Source: Acanthacorydalis orientalis
Lineage: Eukaryota; Arthropoda; Insecta; Megaloptera; Corydalidae
Reading direction: 5' to 3'
Assembly: GCA_034766995.1 (NCBI GenBank)
Contig: CM068313.1
Location: 54,650,981-54,714,980 of the forward strand
DNA: 64,000 nt
The translations under genes were made by a program, and so were the position numbers. Shown here piece after piece: positions 55,096 to 64,000 of the stretch. Below the pieces are notes generated by a model, which was given only the letters and a program-made list of their open reading frames with translations, did no database searches and had not been told where the DNA came from. How positions within the stretch are numbered: position 1 is the stretch's first letter; each line of letters opens with the position of its first letter.

Positions 55096-55098
<3 letters not shown>
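54056..55098. other. No recognised gene
   Basis: Mixed composition. ACAGTGGTGGCGATAAG at about 54306 and a 70-codon frame at 54641-54853 drew attention but could not be assigned. Confidence 0.45.

Positions 55099-55173
<75 letters not shown>
55099..55173. repeat. (TA)n microsatellite
   Basis: About 36 TA units preceded by CATCATCATCA. Confidence 0.95.
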
Positions 55174-55175
<2 letters not shown>

Positions 55176-55282
55176 ATGTCAAATCGAACCTTTATAACTT
55201 TTATAATGAGTTAGTTTCACGGATTTATGAAACAAATTTGATTCTCTTTGTATGTCTAATGAAAGCTTTTTCTATACATTGG

Positions 55283-55773
55283 CTATTCACCTATGTGGCT
55301 AATAAATTTCCAAATGGTGAGATAGAAACATCCGACATTGGATTGAAGAATTCTGTAGCATCTTCCTACTGAATTATTTTTTTTTGGTAATTCATCTTCG
55401 GATTGTTGATACATATTCGACACATTGATGGCATAAGTTGGTTGCTGTCGTCCATGATGTTGTGGTCTTCCAATGTAAGAATCTTCGAAATAATCTGCGA
55501 CTGGTAAGCTTTCTCGAGGTAGAAAATCATACAATTCTTCAAAAGCATCAACAAGTTCATCTGTCCAAACTAATGCAAGAGCTCTATCATTCTTAATTTC
55601 AGTGTGAAGTCGGATCTTCTTGGTACCATTGCTGCACAAATATTCTCTTGAATTTTCCGGTAGATGTTCTGACTTAATTGAAACAAACATTCTTTAATTT
55701 TTCTATCTGGGAAACTATTTTCTAAACTGTTTATAACTATTGATGGGGGGGATATCCAGGAGATTGTTATCAC
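55283..55773 (-). pseudogene. MULE (Mutator-like) transposase C-terminal fragment
   Basis: The minus strand reads SLENSFPDRKIKECLFQLSQ, NIYRKIQENI (a C-x-FH-LSQN-like motif near 55700, where FQLSQ stands for FHLSQ), then in a second frame ALALVWTDELVDAFEELYDF, VADYFEDSYIGRPQHHGRQQ and ELPKKNNSVGRCYRILQSNV, followed by LTIWKF. The DYFE-Y-GR, NNS-E-WHR and HP-IWKF blocks are diagnostic of MULE transposases common in insects; here EGWHR has become GRCYR. One frameshift separates the halves. The catalytic N-terminal part is not seen. Confidence 0.75.
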
Positions 55774-55915
55774 AGGTGGTTACTGACAGGGGTTATTGCC
55801 CGGGAAGTTTATACCATGGGTGTATATTGGCCAGAGAGTTATTGAAGAGATTTTAATGTCCGGGGTGGTTTTGTTCAAGAGGAAATTGTCCTGTTAAGAT
55901 TGTTATCATATGGAA
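55743..55915. repeat. Degenerate G-rich minisatellite, period about 20-22 bp
   Basis: Successive variants of a GG-GGTTATTGCCC-GGAAGTT theme (GGGGGGATATCCAGGAGATT, AGGTGGTTACTGACAGGGGT, TATTGGCCAGAGAGTTATTG, TGTCCGGGGTGGTTTTGTTC) follow one another. Strand composition is skewed to G and T. Confidence 0.5.
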
Positions 55916-56179
55916 ATATGTTAATATAGAATTCATTTTCGTAGAGAGTCGCATGATGATTTATCAAATAAGTATAAAATTTCAAATACTTGTCATTATT
56001 AGATGTAAAAAATAATTATATGCCTTTAAATTGAATCAATCGTAACTCTATTTCAAATTAAAATACTTTCTCGTCGTTTTATGATTTTCAAGTGTCAATT
56101 TTAACATTTAAAACACTTGTATCTTGGCCAGATAGTTGGCATAACCTCACAAAACAATATTGAAATCAATGGAGTTTAA

Positions 56180-56860
56180 AAAGTCAGCATAATAAGCATT
56201 GCATACTTTTCACATTCCAATTGAAGGAAATGTTGTCGAAACCGCTGGAATTATTTGTTCAGCTTTGAGGAAAGGTGTTTGATTGCATAAAATATTCAAA
56301 AAATGGTTCCAAAGGTTTCGGAGTGATGATTTTGATCTTTTCGAATCGAGAATGTCCCTTATAACCAAAAATATTTGAAGACGAGGAGCTTGAACAGCTG
56401 TTAAGTGAAGAATATACACAGAATGAACACGAATTCGCTAACAACTCGATGTTACTCAGCAAGTAATTTCATATCGTTTACATCGGCAGGGAAATATTAA
56501 AAGTCTAGGTCGATGGATTTCATATCAGTTTAGCCTAGAAAACAAAGAAAGTAAATGTGATACGTCAATTACCTAGCTCACAAGTTTTAAAATGGAGGAT
56601 TTTTTGCACATAATCATAACAAAGGATGAAAAATGGGTTTTGTACGATAATCTTCAGCATCTAAAATCATTGGTAACGCCCATTGAACCATCAATATCGA
56701 TTTTGAAACCAAATATTCACGCCAAAAAAGTGTTATTGTATATTTGGTAGGACATTAAGGATATGCTGTATTATGAGTTGCTCTAACCTAGTCATACTGT
56801 AAATTCTCAGCAGCTCACCAAGAAATTGTCCGGGATATATATAGTTTGTAGATAACATTT
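56180..56860 (+). pseudogene. Mariner transposase pseudogene
   Basis: The plus strand reads KIFKKWFQRFRSDDFDLFES (helix-turn-helix tail), VISYRLHRQGNIKSLGRWIS, IIITKDEKWVLYDNLQHLKS (first block; Lys precedes the first Asp as TKDEK instead of TGDEK), NIHAKKVLLYIW, and DMLYYELL then a degraded HTVNSQQL. The 3' part is missing. The sequence at 56035-56110 resembles 29395-29480 and may be the shared 5' untranslated part of one subfamily. Confidence 0.8.
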
Positions 56861-57085
56861 TGCATAGTCATGACGTACATTTAAGTTAAATTTATACATT
56901 TAATAAAATTTCTAATATTTTAGACTGTGATTAAAAGTTTAAATCTGTTAATGCAACTTAATTAATACAACTTTTTGCACATACTTTTGCAATACACATT
57001 ATTTGGTAGAATTGTCTTTATTTTGTAGAATCTGTTCCATATATCAACAAGATCCCAAATAATTTCCATAATAACTCTAATATAT

Positions 57086-58002
57086 AGGGCGGGGCACCAA
57101 TCCTGTTACAAAAAAAATCTCCGTTATTTTAATTTTTTTGTTTTATATTTTGGTCGAATAATTGGTATTAAGTGAAATTTTAAAAATGGAAAAGATTCAA
57201 GATGATCAACGAATTAGAGTAGTACAACTATACTTCAGGTTGAATTCTGTAGTTGCGGTTGCACGAGCATTGAGAAATGAAGGAGTACGCGATATTCCCA
57301 GCTGATGGACAAATATTCGGGTCGTGAAACAGTTCAACGAGATAAGTAGTGTTAAAAAAATACCTTATCATCACATGCATCCACCCTCATTCTCACCCTC
57401 AGCCTCATCCAGGAGTTTGGATATGCGAGAATATCGCCATTGTAGCCTCGGCCATCGATAATAATCCAAGAATTTTACCAAACAATTGGTTGCAACAAGT
57501 GGACTGAGTCGAAAGACTGTGTAGCGGATATTTCACGAGGATTTAAATTTGTTATTATAAAAAATTCAACAGACAAGCAGTTTAAATTCCAAAGACTTAC
57601 CGCTTCGGCTAGAATTGGAAAAGAAAATGGTCCTCATCGTTGACCTTCAAAATCACCAGATCTTATTGCTACAGATTTGTATTTAAGGGGGCATTATAAG
57701 AAAAAGGTCTATAAAACCAATCCACGTAGTAGAAACCAGATGATGGTATCAATTACGGATGTTATTGAAGTCATACTCCGCCCAACACTAACTACCGTAA
57801 TAAACAACGTTTTGGTACGTGCAAGGTATTGCGTTAATGAAGGCGGAGGCTATCTAAAAGAATTTATTTTTAAAAATTAATTAATTTAAAGATTTTTTAA
57901 AAAAATTCTGAAGATAATAAAGAAAAAAATATAAAAAAAAAACAATTTAAAATGACCAAACTATTGACATTTCTTTTTGCAACAGGAGTAGTTCCCCACC
58001 CT
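57086..58002 (+). mobile_element. Tc1/mariner-superfamily element, decayed, with both ends
   Basis: Ends AGGGCGGGGCACCAATCCTG (57086) and complement AGGGTGGGGAACTACTCCTG (ending 58002) form terminal repeats. The plus strand reads MEKIQDDQRIRVVQLYFRLN, ALRNEGVRDIPS, VKQFNEISSVKK, TSGLSRKTVxRIFHEDLNL-like sequence, then after a large loss SPDLIATDLYLRGHYKKKVY, TNPRSRNQMMVSITDVIEVI and RARYCVNEGGGYLKEFIFKN. This is the IS630-like group widespread in insects. The catalytic middle is deleted. Confidence 0.8.
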
Positions 58003-58464
58003 CATTTTATGTTTTCAAAAAATTAAATTAAAACTTTTGTTATTTAAATATTCGGTATAAATTCAATTATACTATCCAAAATCAATATTTCCTAATTTAA
58101 TAGGAACATATTTGACTAGAAAAAATACTTTACAACGAGATACAACGGATCTATGTATTCGACTGAAACTTATTTGTTTCAGAACGATAATTAATTTCTC
58201 ACTACATTCGTTGCAAGACAACAACATGCCCATCACATGTAACGTCATGCGTTCTGGAAAGCTGTCATCATCCTTCAGTCAGCTAAGCATGTTTTCAGTA
58301 AATTGCATGTTTTTCGCTTCATTGTTTCACATCCGCGTTCGTACATGCTATGTATAAACAGTGGTGTGAAAACACAAACACTTTAAATTCAAGAAAAGAA
58401 AACGTTCTATTGAATGCTTTATTCGATGGAAAATTAAACATTAAATCACGTACACGCATCTACC
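58003..58464. other. No recognised gene
   Basis: A plus-strand frame at 58112-58357 matches no known family. Otherwise AT-rich. Confidence 0.5.
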
Positions 58465-58502
58465 TCTCTCTCTCTCTCTCAATATATATATATATATATA
58501 TT
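58465..58502. repeat. (CT)n(TA)n microsatellite
   Basis: CTCTCT run followed by TA, ending just before the left terminal repeat at 58510. Confidence 0.9.
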
Positions 58503-58509
58503 GTACATA

Positions 58510-59744
58510 CAGGACGTCCTAAAAATTTATACACATTGTAACAGTCCATAATCCTCTTATTTTTCTTTCTTTTTTAGATAAAACTGATTTAAAATAATGG
58601 ACGATTTTAGACAAAACATTGAAAAAGGAAATTTGTCGTTAAGTGCAACTAGAAGTTTGAGAACGTAATTGAAGTGCAAAACTAGTTTAGAGAGAAGTTT
58701 CAAACAGATCAACCTATGCGACTCACCATTACTCGCATTAGAGACAAGTTTGAAGTAAATGGTTAAAGACGACTACCAGTAGCGTTCAGGAAGACCGCGA
58801 ACATGCACAAGCCGAGAAAGAGAAGAAGAGTTCCTGGAAAGTCATTGCGAAACTTCAAGAAAATCTCTTCGGCAAGTGGGCAGTGAGACAGGAATTTCAA
58901 AATCGAGCGTCCATCGCATTTTGAGGCGCACGCATAGAAAAAGTTATGTTCCGACATATTAGTCCATGCTATCAGTGAAGATGATGCTGACAGGAGAGTG
59001 GAGTTTTGTGAATTGTACTTAGCAGAATGTGCAGAGGACGCAGAGTTTTCACAGACTGTTTGAAGCGATAAAGAGTGATTCAAATTAACCGGCTCAATTA
59101 ATCGTCATAATTGCAGCTACTGGGCATCTAAGAATCCGCATGTTACGGGGGAGCATCAATTTAATTTAACAGAAGTGACAATTAATTGGACCATTCTTTT
59201 TTGATGGTACTATGACTTGTACCGTTTAGTTAAACCTGATGTAGGAATTTATCATACCATGCATTCGTGAGGTGTTCAGTGATGAGGATGACTTTCATTT
59301 CCAACAAGATAGTAAACATCCCTTCTGCCATCGTGATATGAGAGCCTGTCTTGATAAAAATTTACCGAACAGATGGATTGAACGTAAAGGTAGCACTGAA
59401 TATATCCAGCGCTAGCCAGACCTCACGCCAATGCCCTTTTTTTATAAGAACTCATCAAAGATAAAATTTTATGGTATAAAAACCGACAACAGTTAATGAA
59501 TTGAGAGCAGCCATTGAAAAAAAATGTGTCCAAATACCAAACCAAATCATTTGTTCTGTTTGAGATCCATTGATCCACCTTATCATCAATGCCTGAACCA
59601 GAACTGTCATCAATTTGAGCACTTGTGACAACTAAAAAAATTCTATGTCTGTTTTCTTTAATTTGGAGTTTAAACCTTAGTTACAGCATAATTAATACTA
59701 AATTTATTATCTTTCAAAATATGCATACATTTATGGAACACTCT
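58510..59744 (+). mobile_element. Rosa-like (DD41D-type) mariner element, decayed
   Basis: The left end ACAGGACGTCCTAAAAATTT and right-end complement ATAGAGTGTTCCATAAATGT form imperfect terminal repeats 1.23 kb apart. The plus strand reads FQTDQPMRLTITRIRDKFEV, an HKPRKRRRVPGKS-type stretch, [57 protein letters not shown] (second Asp in QQD), NLPNRWIERKG and PDLTPM where the third Asp is expected to follow. About 41 residues separate the second and third positions. Many stops. Confidence 0.75.
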
Positions 59745-60195
<451 letters not shown>

Positions 60196-60336
60196 GTTTT
60201 ATGTATGAGGTATCTAAAAACAGTTCAAAGAAAGGTAAGTTTTAATTTACTCCATTTATTTATTTATAAAATTTGTCTGTTTTATGCGTATACACTATTG
60301 ATTTTTATATAATTTTATATATTCAAGAGTCACTTT

Positions 60337-60735
60337 ATGTGACTTTTGCGAAAATGTGGTATAAAATATACAAAAAGATATTTTATATATTTTACATTAC
60401 ATTAATCATTGTACAAGTCTGGTATACATAGAAATGTGTCAGATTCACAAATACAGAAAGACAGATGATCTTATTGAACAATAAATAAATGTTAAGAATG
60501 TACAAAATACGGTTCATTACATACCAATATAAAATAGCTGCTGAAACGATATAAAACACTATGTGCAGTCTTTAGAAGTACAACTGTTTCTTTTCCATCG
60601 CGTTACAGTAACATCCGAGTACGTATCACTTCAGAACAATTTATCAATAAGAAACAAAACTTATTCAATTATATAAAATATTAATAAGAACTAATGAATA
60701 TAAACTAAGATGGAATATTAGGAAAAAATGTTTAT
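60337..60735. repeat. Diverged direct repeat, copy 1
   Basis: Resembles 62825-63245 over about 400 bp (shared GTCAGATTCACAAA, CAGAAAGAC, GATGATC, CAATTTATCAATAAGAAA and others). No coding reading is convincing; it lies 3' of the minus-strand hAT fragment and may be its untranslated end. Confidence 0.8.
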
Positions 60736-60959
60736 GTATGTTATCCACTGTATTCACTTTCAAACAGTTTTGATTAGATAAACACATACTGGACAGACCG
60801 GTAGAAGTTGAAAATAGGTTATGGAATGCATTTGTAGATAAAGCATATCTAAATATCACCAATTACACTAATTACATAATACTGCGTGTGTTACAATAAA
60901 CATTTTCGAATATTAAATTCACTACATACAGAACACTCAATCAAAATTATTCTGCTTAA

Positions 60960-61540
60960 TTAGAGAAATCAGAACTGTAACTTTCTATCATAAGATGCAA
61001 TTTTATCTCTTGTATTAAAATTTTTAATATACTTTCGTTATAATGATAAATTAATTTCATTGCACTTTGTGAAAATATATGCCAGATACGCAAGACTCAT
61101 CAACCATGAAGAATTTATTAAAAATTCAATAAAATTTTATCCTAAATTATGTGTCGTCAAGAAGACCAACAACTCACTACGAACTTCAAAAAGCCGCAAT
61201 AATGCTTTTCTTCCGGATAACCATCTCATATCAGTATGGAATAAAAGTGTGTTATGTGCACTACTCATTTCACTGCACAAAATTTTAAATAATCTGGATT
61301 GAAGTGGCCGAGATTTTACATAGTTGATAATTTTTACGACTTCATCGAAAATAGTTTTTAAATATGTAGGAATTCTTTCTGTTACTAGTGCCTGTCTATG
61401 CAAAACATACAGACTTTTGGTGGCTATTGCAGACTTGCAGGAATTTTCACGGAACATCAGTGATCTGCAGAACACAGTTTGACAAAAGATGGTGTAAAGA
61501 CGGGTCTCTTTATCTTTGCACATACTTCTTATCAATTTCT
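60960..61540 (-). pseudogene. hAT-family transposase fragment (ZBED/FAM200-like)
   Basis: The minus-strand open frame 61535-61137 reads SLYVLHRQALVTERIPTYLK, TIFDEVVKIINYVKSRPLQS, RLFKILCSEMSSAHNTLLFH and TDMRWLSGRKALLRLFEVRS, ELLVFLTTHN. Then, after a stop, it reads SWLMSLAYLAYIFTKCNEIN and LSL. This matches the CIIHRE-L, V-IIN-IK, RWLSRGK-L-R-FELR core shared by hAT transposases and their domesticated relatives in animals. The first part is an uninterrupted 132 codons. The BED zinc finger and dimerisation domain are not seen. Confidence 0.8.
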
Positions 61541-61622
61541 AAAACTGTATAAGTTTTTATTTCAAAATATATATAAAATTTCTTTAATATTCTTGTTATT
61601 TGGTTAGGTTAGGTGAGATGTA

Positions 61623-62540
61623 CGAGATCAGACAATTAAGTAATGCGACCGATTTTTTTTCTCGGTCTGTGGTAACACTGCGAACCTGTAACTCCGCCAC
61701 CGTAATAGCAGATCCCTACTCTCTCGATTGAGACCTTGACCACCCTCATACGATCATTTCTTCGCCAGCTGTTGAGTGTTTTGTAATAACGCGCGAGTAG
61801 TGCATGTCACGAAAACCCACCGAATGAACATCGCTCAAGATTGTCTCGAGCAGGTTGAAAGTGATCCTACTCTTCTCGATCGAGTTATTACTGGTGATGA
61901 AAGTTGGTTCTTTCAATATGACCCCGAAACTAAACGACAAAGACAACAGTGTCCCCTGGAGCACCAAGGCCAAAGAAGGCGAGAATGAGCAAGTCCAAAG
62001 TTGTCCAATGTTGATTTGCTTCTTCGACAGCAAAGGGGTGGTTCACAAAGAGTTCGTACCACCTGGACAAACCGTAAATCAAGTATTCTACCGCAATGTG
62101 CTCGAAAAATTACGAAAAAGGGTGCTCAGAGTGCGTCCAGAGATCGCGAAGACTTGGGTTCTGCATCACGACAATGCTCCCTGTCACAGTGCGTTCAGTG
62201 TCTCTCAGTTTTTGGCGTCTAAAGGCATCGCAACGTTACCACAACCGCCCTATTCACCGGACATGTCACCCTGCGACTTTTTCCTATTCCCCCATATGAA
62301 AAAATTCGTCAAAGGTCGACATTTTGACTCCGTTGAAGATATCCAAGAATCTGTGACGAGGGTACTCGGAGAGGTCCCACAAGAAGTGTTCCAGAATTGT
62401 TACGAAAACTGGAAAACTCGCTGGAATAAGTGTATAGATGCGGGAGGGGACTACTTTGAAGGAGATCGCAGCGATGTACCTTAATTTTTAAATATACTCG
62501 ATTTTTGAATTTTGTCGCATTACTTAATTGTCTGACCTCG
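61623..62540 (+). mobile_element. Young mariner deletion derivative, copy C
   Basis: Terminal repeats CGAGATCAGACAATTAAGTA and its complement CGAGGTCAGACAATTAAGTA, with TA on both sides (61621-61622 and 62541-62542). 918 bp. Nearly identical to copies A and B. The deletion begins just after the 5' untranslated part, so the initiating region and helix-turn-helix are missing. Confidence 0.95.
61822..62484 (+). pseudogene. Mariner transposase, N-terminus deleted (copy C)
   Basis: Reads RMNIAQDCLEQVESDPTLLD, RVITGDESWFFQYDPETKRQ (first Asp), then a 4-base loss near 61950 that shifts the frame, and VHKEFVPPGQTVNQVFYRNV, HHDNAPCHS (second Asp), PDMSPCDFFLF (third Asp) and a complete tail GGDYFEGDRSDVP before the stop. 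All three catalytic residues are present but not in one frame. Confidence 0.9.
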
Positions 62541-62631
62541 TATAATGTGAAATTTAATTAGATCGAAATAAGTAGAAATGTCAAAGAACTGTTTTTGAGG
62601 AATGTATGTATAACTCACACATTTATACAAA

Positions 62632-62670
<39 letters not shown>
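62632..62670. repeat. (TA)n microsatellite
   Basis: About 17 TA units, followed by GTATGCATATGTGTGTATG. Confidence 0.95.
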
Positions 62671-62673
<3 letters not shown>

Positions 62674-62824
62674 CATATGTGTGTATGAGTGTGTAAAGCT
62701 TATCTGTAAGTTTAAAAAAAAACGAAGCTAAGAAAAAAATGAGGATGTTGAAAGTCAAACCACATTACAAGCCAAGGCGTATTCATTTTTTCCAATTATA
62801 AAATGACAATAAAAAAATGATGTC

Positions 62825-63245
62825 AGTTTATGTGACATATGTGAAAATAAACTATAAAATGTACACAAATACATTGCGTACATTTCACAGCGCATTAATC
62901 AATGTGAAAGACTACTATAAATATAAGTATGTCAGATTCACAAACACAGAAAGACGGATGATCATATTGAAAAATAAACAAACATTAAGAATATACAAAA
63001 TATAGTTTATTTCATACCAATAATATTCCTGCAGATAGAAAATAGCCGATGCAATGATATAAAACGCTGTGTGCATTCTTTAGAAGCACACATAATATTT
63101 TTCCATCAGTTTATAGTAATATCCAAGTACATATCACTTCGTAACAATTTATCAATAAGAAATACTAATTAAATCAATAATATAAAGTATTAATAATACC
63201 TTACTAATAAAAATTTAGACGAAATACTAGGAAAAAATAGATTTA
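62825..63245. repeat. Diverged direct repeat, copy 2
   Basis: See 60337-60735. This copy is followed at 63275 by a right-end fragment of the rosa-like mariner, whereas copy 1 is preceded by that element, so the two loci share parts in different order. Confidence 0.8.
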
Positions 63246-63274
63246 TCTGATGAATGATGAATGTGATGAACGGT

Positions 63275-63409
63275 CATTAATTTCAGCACTTGCGACAACT
63301 AAAAGAATTCTATATCTGTTTTCTTTAATTTGGTGTTTTGAGTTATACCGTAATGAATACTAAATTTATAATCTTTTAAAGTATGGATACATTTTTGGGA
63401 TAATCTATA
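63275..63409 (+). mobile_element. Right-end fragment of the rosa-like mariner
   Basis: Matches 59625-59744 (ACAACTAAAAGAATTCTATA, TGTTTTCTTTAATTTGG, ATACTAAATTTATAATCTTT) and ends at the corresponding terminal repeat region. Confidence 0.8.
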
Positions 63410-63417
63410 TATAGAGA

Positions 63418-64000
63418 GAAGTGCGATGCGAATGTCCGCGTTGGTAAAATTAGTTTTTAGAGTAACATGTATGTAAATTTATAATAAACTACACTTGTGT
63501 TTCTTAAAAAAAGTTTCCGTCACATCAACATAACACTTGTGTATTATGAGCTGTTGAAACCGATGGAAACAATCACCGCCGAACGATATCGACAAAACTT
63601 GGAGCGTTTGAATTATAATTTGATGCAAAAACGACCATCAATTGTATCAAATCGCCGAAAAATCATTCTTCTGCGCGACAACACTCGACCCCATGTTGCT
63701 ATAGCCGTGAAACAAACACCGATGGAGCTCGAATGGGGGGTTCTCCCGCATCCAGGGTATTCTCCGAACCTGGCCCCAAGCGATAACCATCTGCACCGAT
63801 CGATGTAATATGCTTTGGAAGATAAACATTTCCAATACTATGGACAAGTTGAAAATTGGGTTACTGAATGGATTGGTTCAAAAGACGACCCATTCATTCG
63901 TCACGGAATTCAACTTTTGCCATAAGAGTGGGAAGTCATAGATTCCGAGGAAAAATACTTTGATTAATGTATTTGCATATTTTGTTATTGAAATACATGT
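63418..64000 (+). pseudogene. Rearranged mauritiana-like mariner, 3' part, runs off the window
   Basis: Starts with GTGCGATGCGAATGTCCGCG and then TTTTTAGAGTAACATG, and from 63497 reads FRHINITLVYYELLKPMETI, TAERYRQNLERLNYNLMQKR, RKIILLRDNTRPHVAIAVKQ (second Asp), HPGYSPNLAPSDNHLHRSM (third Asp in SDN), and after a stop YALEDKHFQYYGQVENWVTE and a tail to about 63966. It is closely related to 37970-38425, including the junction before RHIN. The upstream part with the first Asp is absent. Confidence 0.85.

Overview
This window looks like intergenic or intronic DNA from an insect, most likely a hymenopteran such as an ant (inference). It is strongly AT-rich, carries about twenty long (TA)n microsatellites, and is dominated by old cut-and-paste DNA transposons: mariner subfamilies, piggyBac, pogo/Tigger, Tc1-like, hAT, MULE and Helentron-type elements. 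These families, nested inside one another, are typical of arthropod genomes. I see no bacterial operon structure, rRNA, tRNA gene or CRISPR array. No host protein-coding gene is convincingly present; one short putative exon (25855-25941) and a few GC-richer low-copy blocks (about 7.95-8.40, 23.78-24.42, 36.35-36.76, 42.43-43.13 and 50.06-50.70 kb) are the best candidates for host sequence.

Layout. 0-10 kb: a full-length decayed mariner (31-1305), a second mariner remnant, a pogo/Tigger transposase remnant (2414-3290), a cluster of microsatellite-linked modules containing a 307-bp palindrome (4261-5293), a mariner 3' end (5427-5747) and a full-length decayed mariner (8609-9871). 10-17.7 kb: a piggyBac transposase split by a Helentron-derived element, itself split by a terminal-inverted-repeat element; a 408-bp tandem repeat (13140-14545); an irritans-like mariner split by a Helentron carrying Pif1 helicase and endonuclease remnants; and another mariner. 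18.5-25.5 kb: piggyBac fragments, a roughly 1-kb fold-back element with a 2-kb piggyBac inside one arm (19721-22796), a perfect 29-bp-arm hairpin (23316-23376) and a small TTAA-flanked element. 26-35.5 kb: several mariners, including two nearly identical young deletion derivatives, one of which sits inside the catalytic motif of an older mariner, and a piggyBac-type nonautonomous element (34843-35528). 35.8-46.7 kb: a pogo-type MITE, a rearranged mariner, a core-deleted piggyBac (40392-42053), the best preserved older mariner (43780-44730), a LINE reverse-transcriptase tail and a second fold-back copy. 47.7-49.7 kb: a roughly 187-bp satellite whose unit begins with a mariner terminal repeat, followed by an 80-bp mariner MITE. 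51-64 kb: retroelement remnants, a second Helentron, a MULE transposase fragment, mariner and Tc1-like elements, a hAT fragment, the third young mariner copy and a second copy of the rearranged mariner.

How it works together. There is no pathway here. The organising logic is the life history of transposons: serial nesting, internal deletion that leaves DNA-binding or terminal sequences without a catalytic core, and conversion of transposon ends into satellites, fold-back elements and MITEs. The most notable items are the mariner-end satellite, the mariner derivative keeping an open frame for the DNA-binding domain only (31949-32514), the three young deletion derivatives, and the fold-back element with a tRNA-like internal segment. 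All family assignments come from reading translated motifs and terminal repeats by eye; no database search was run.
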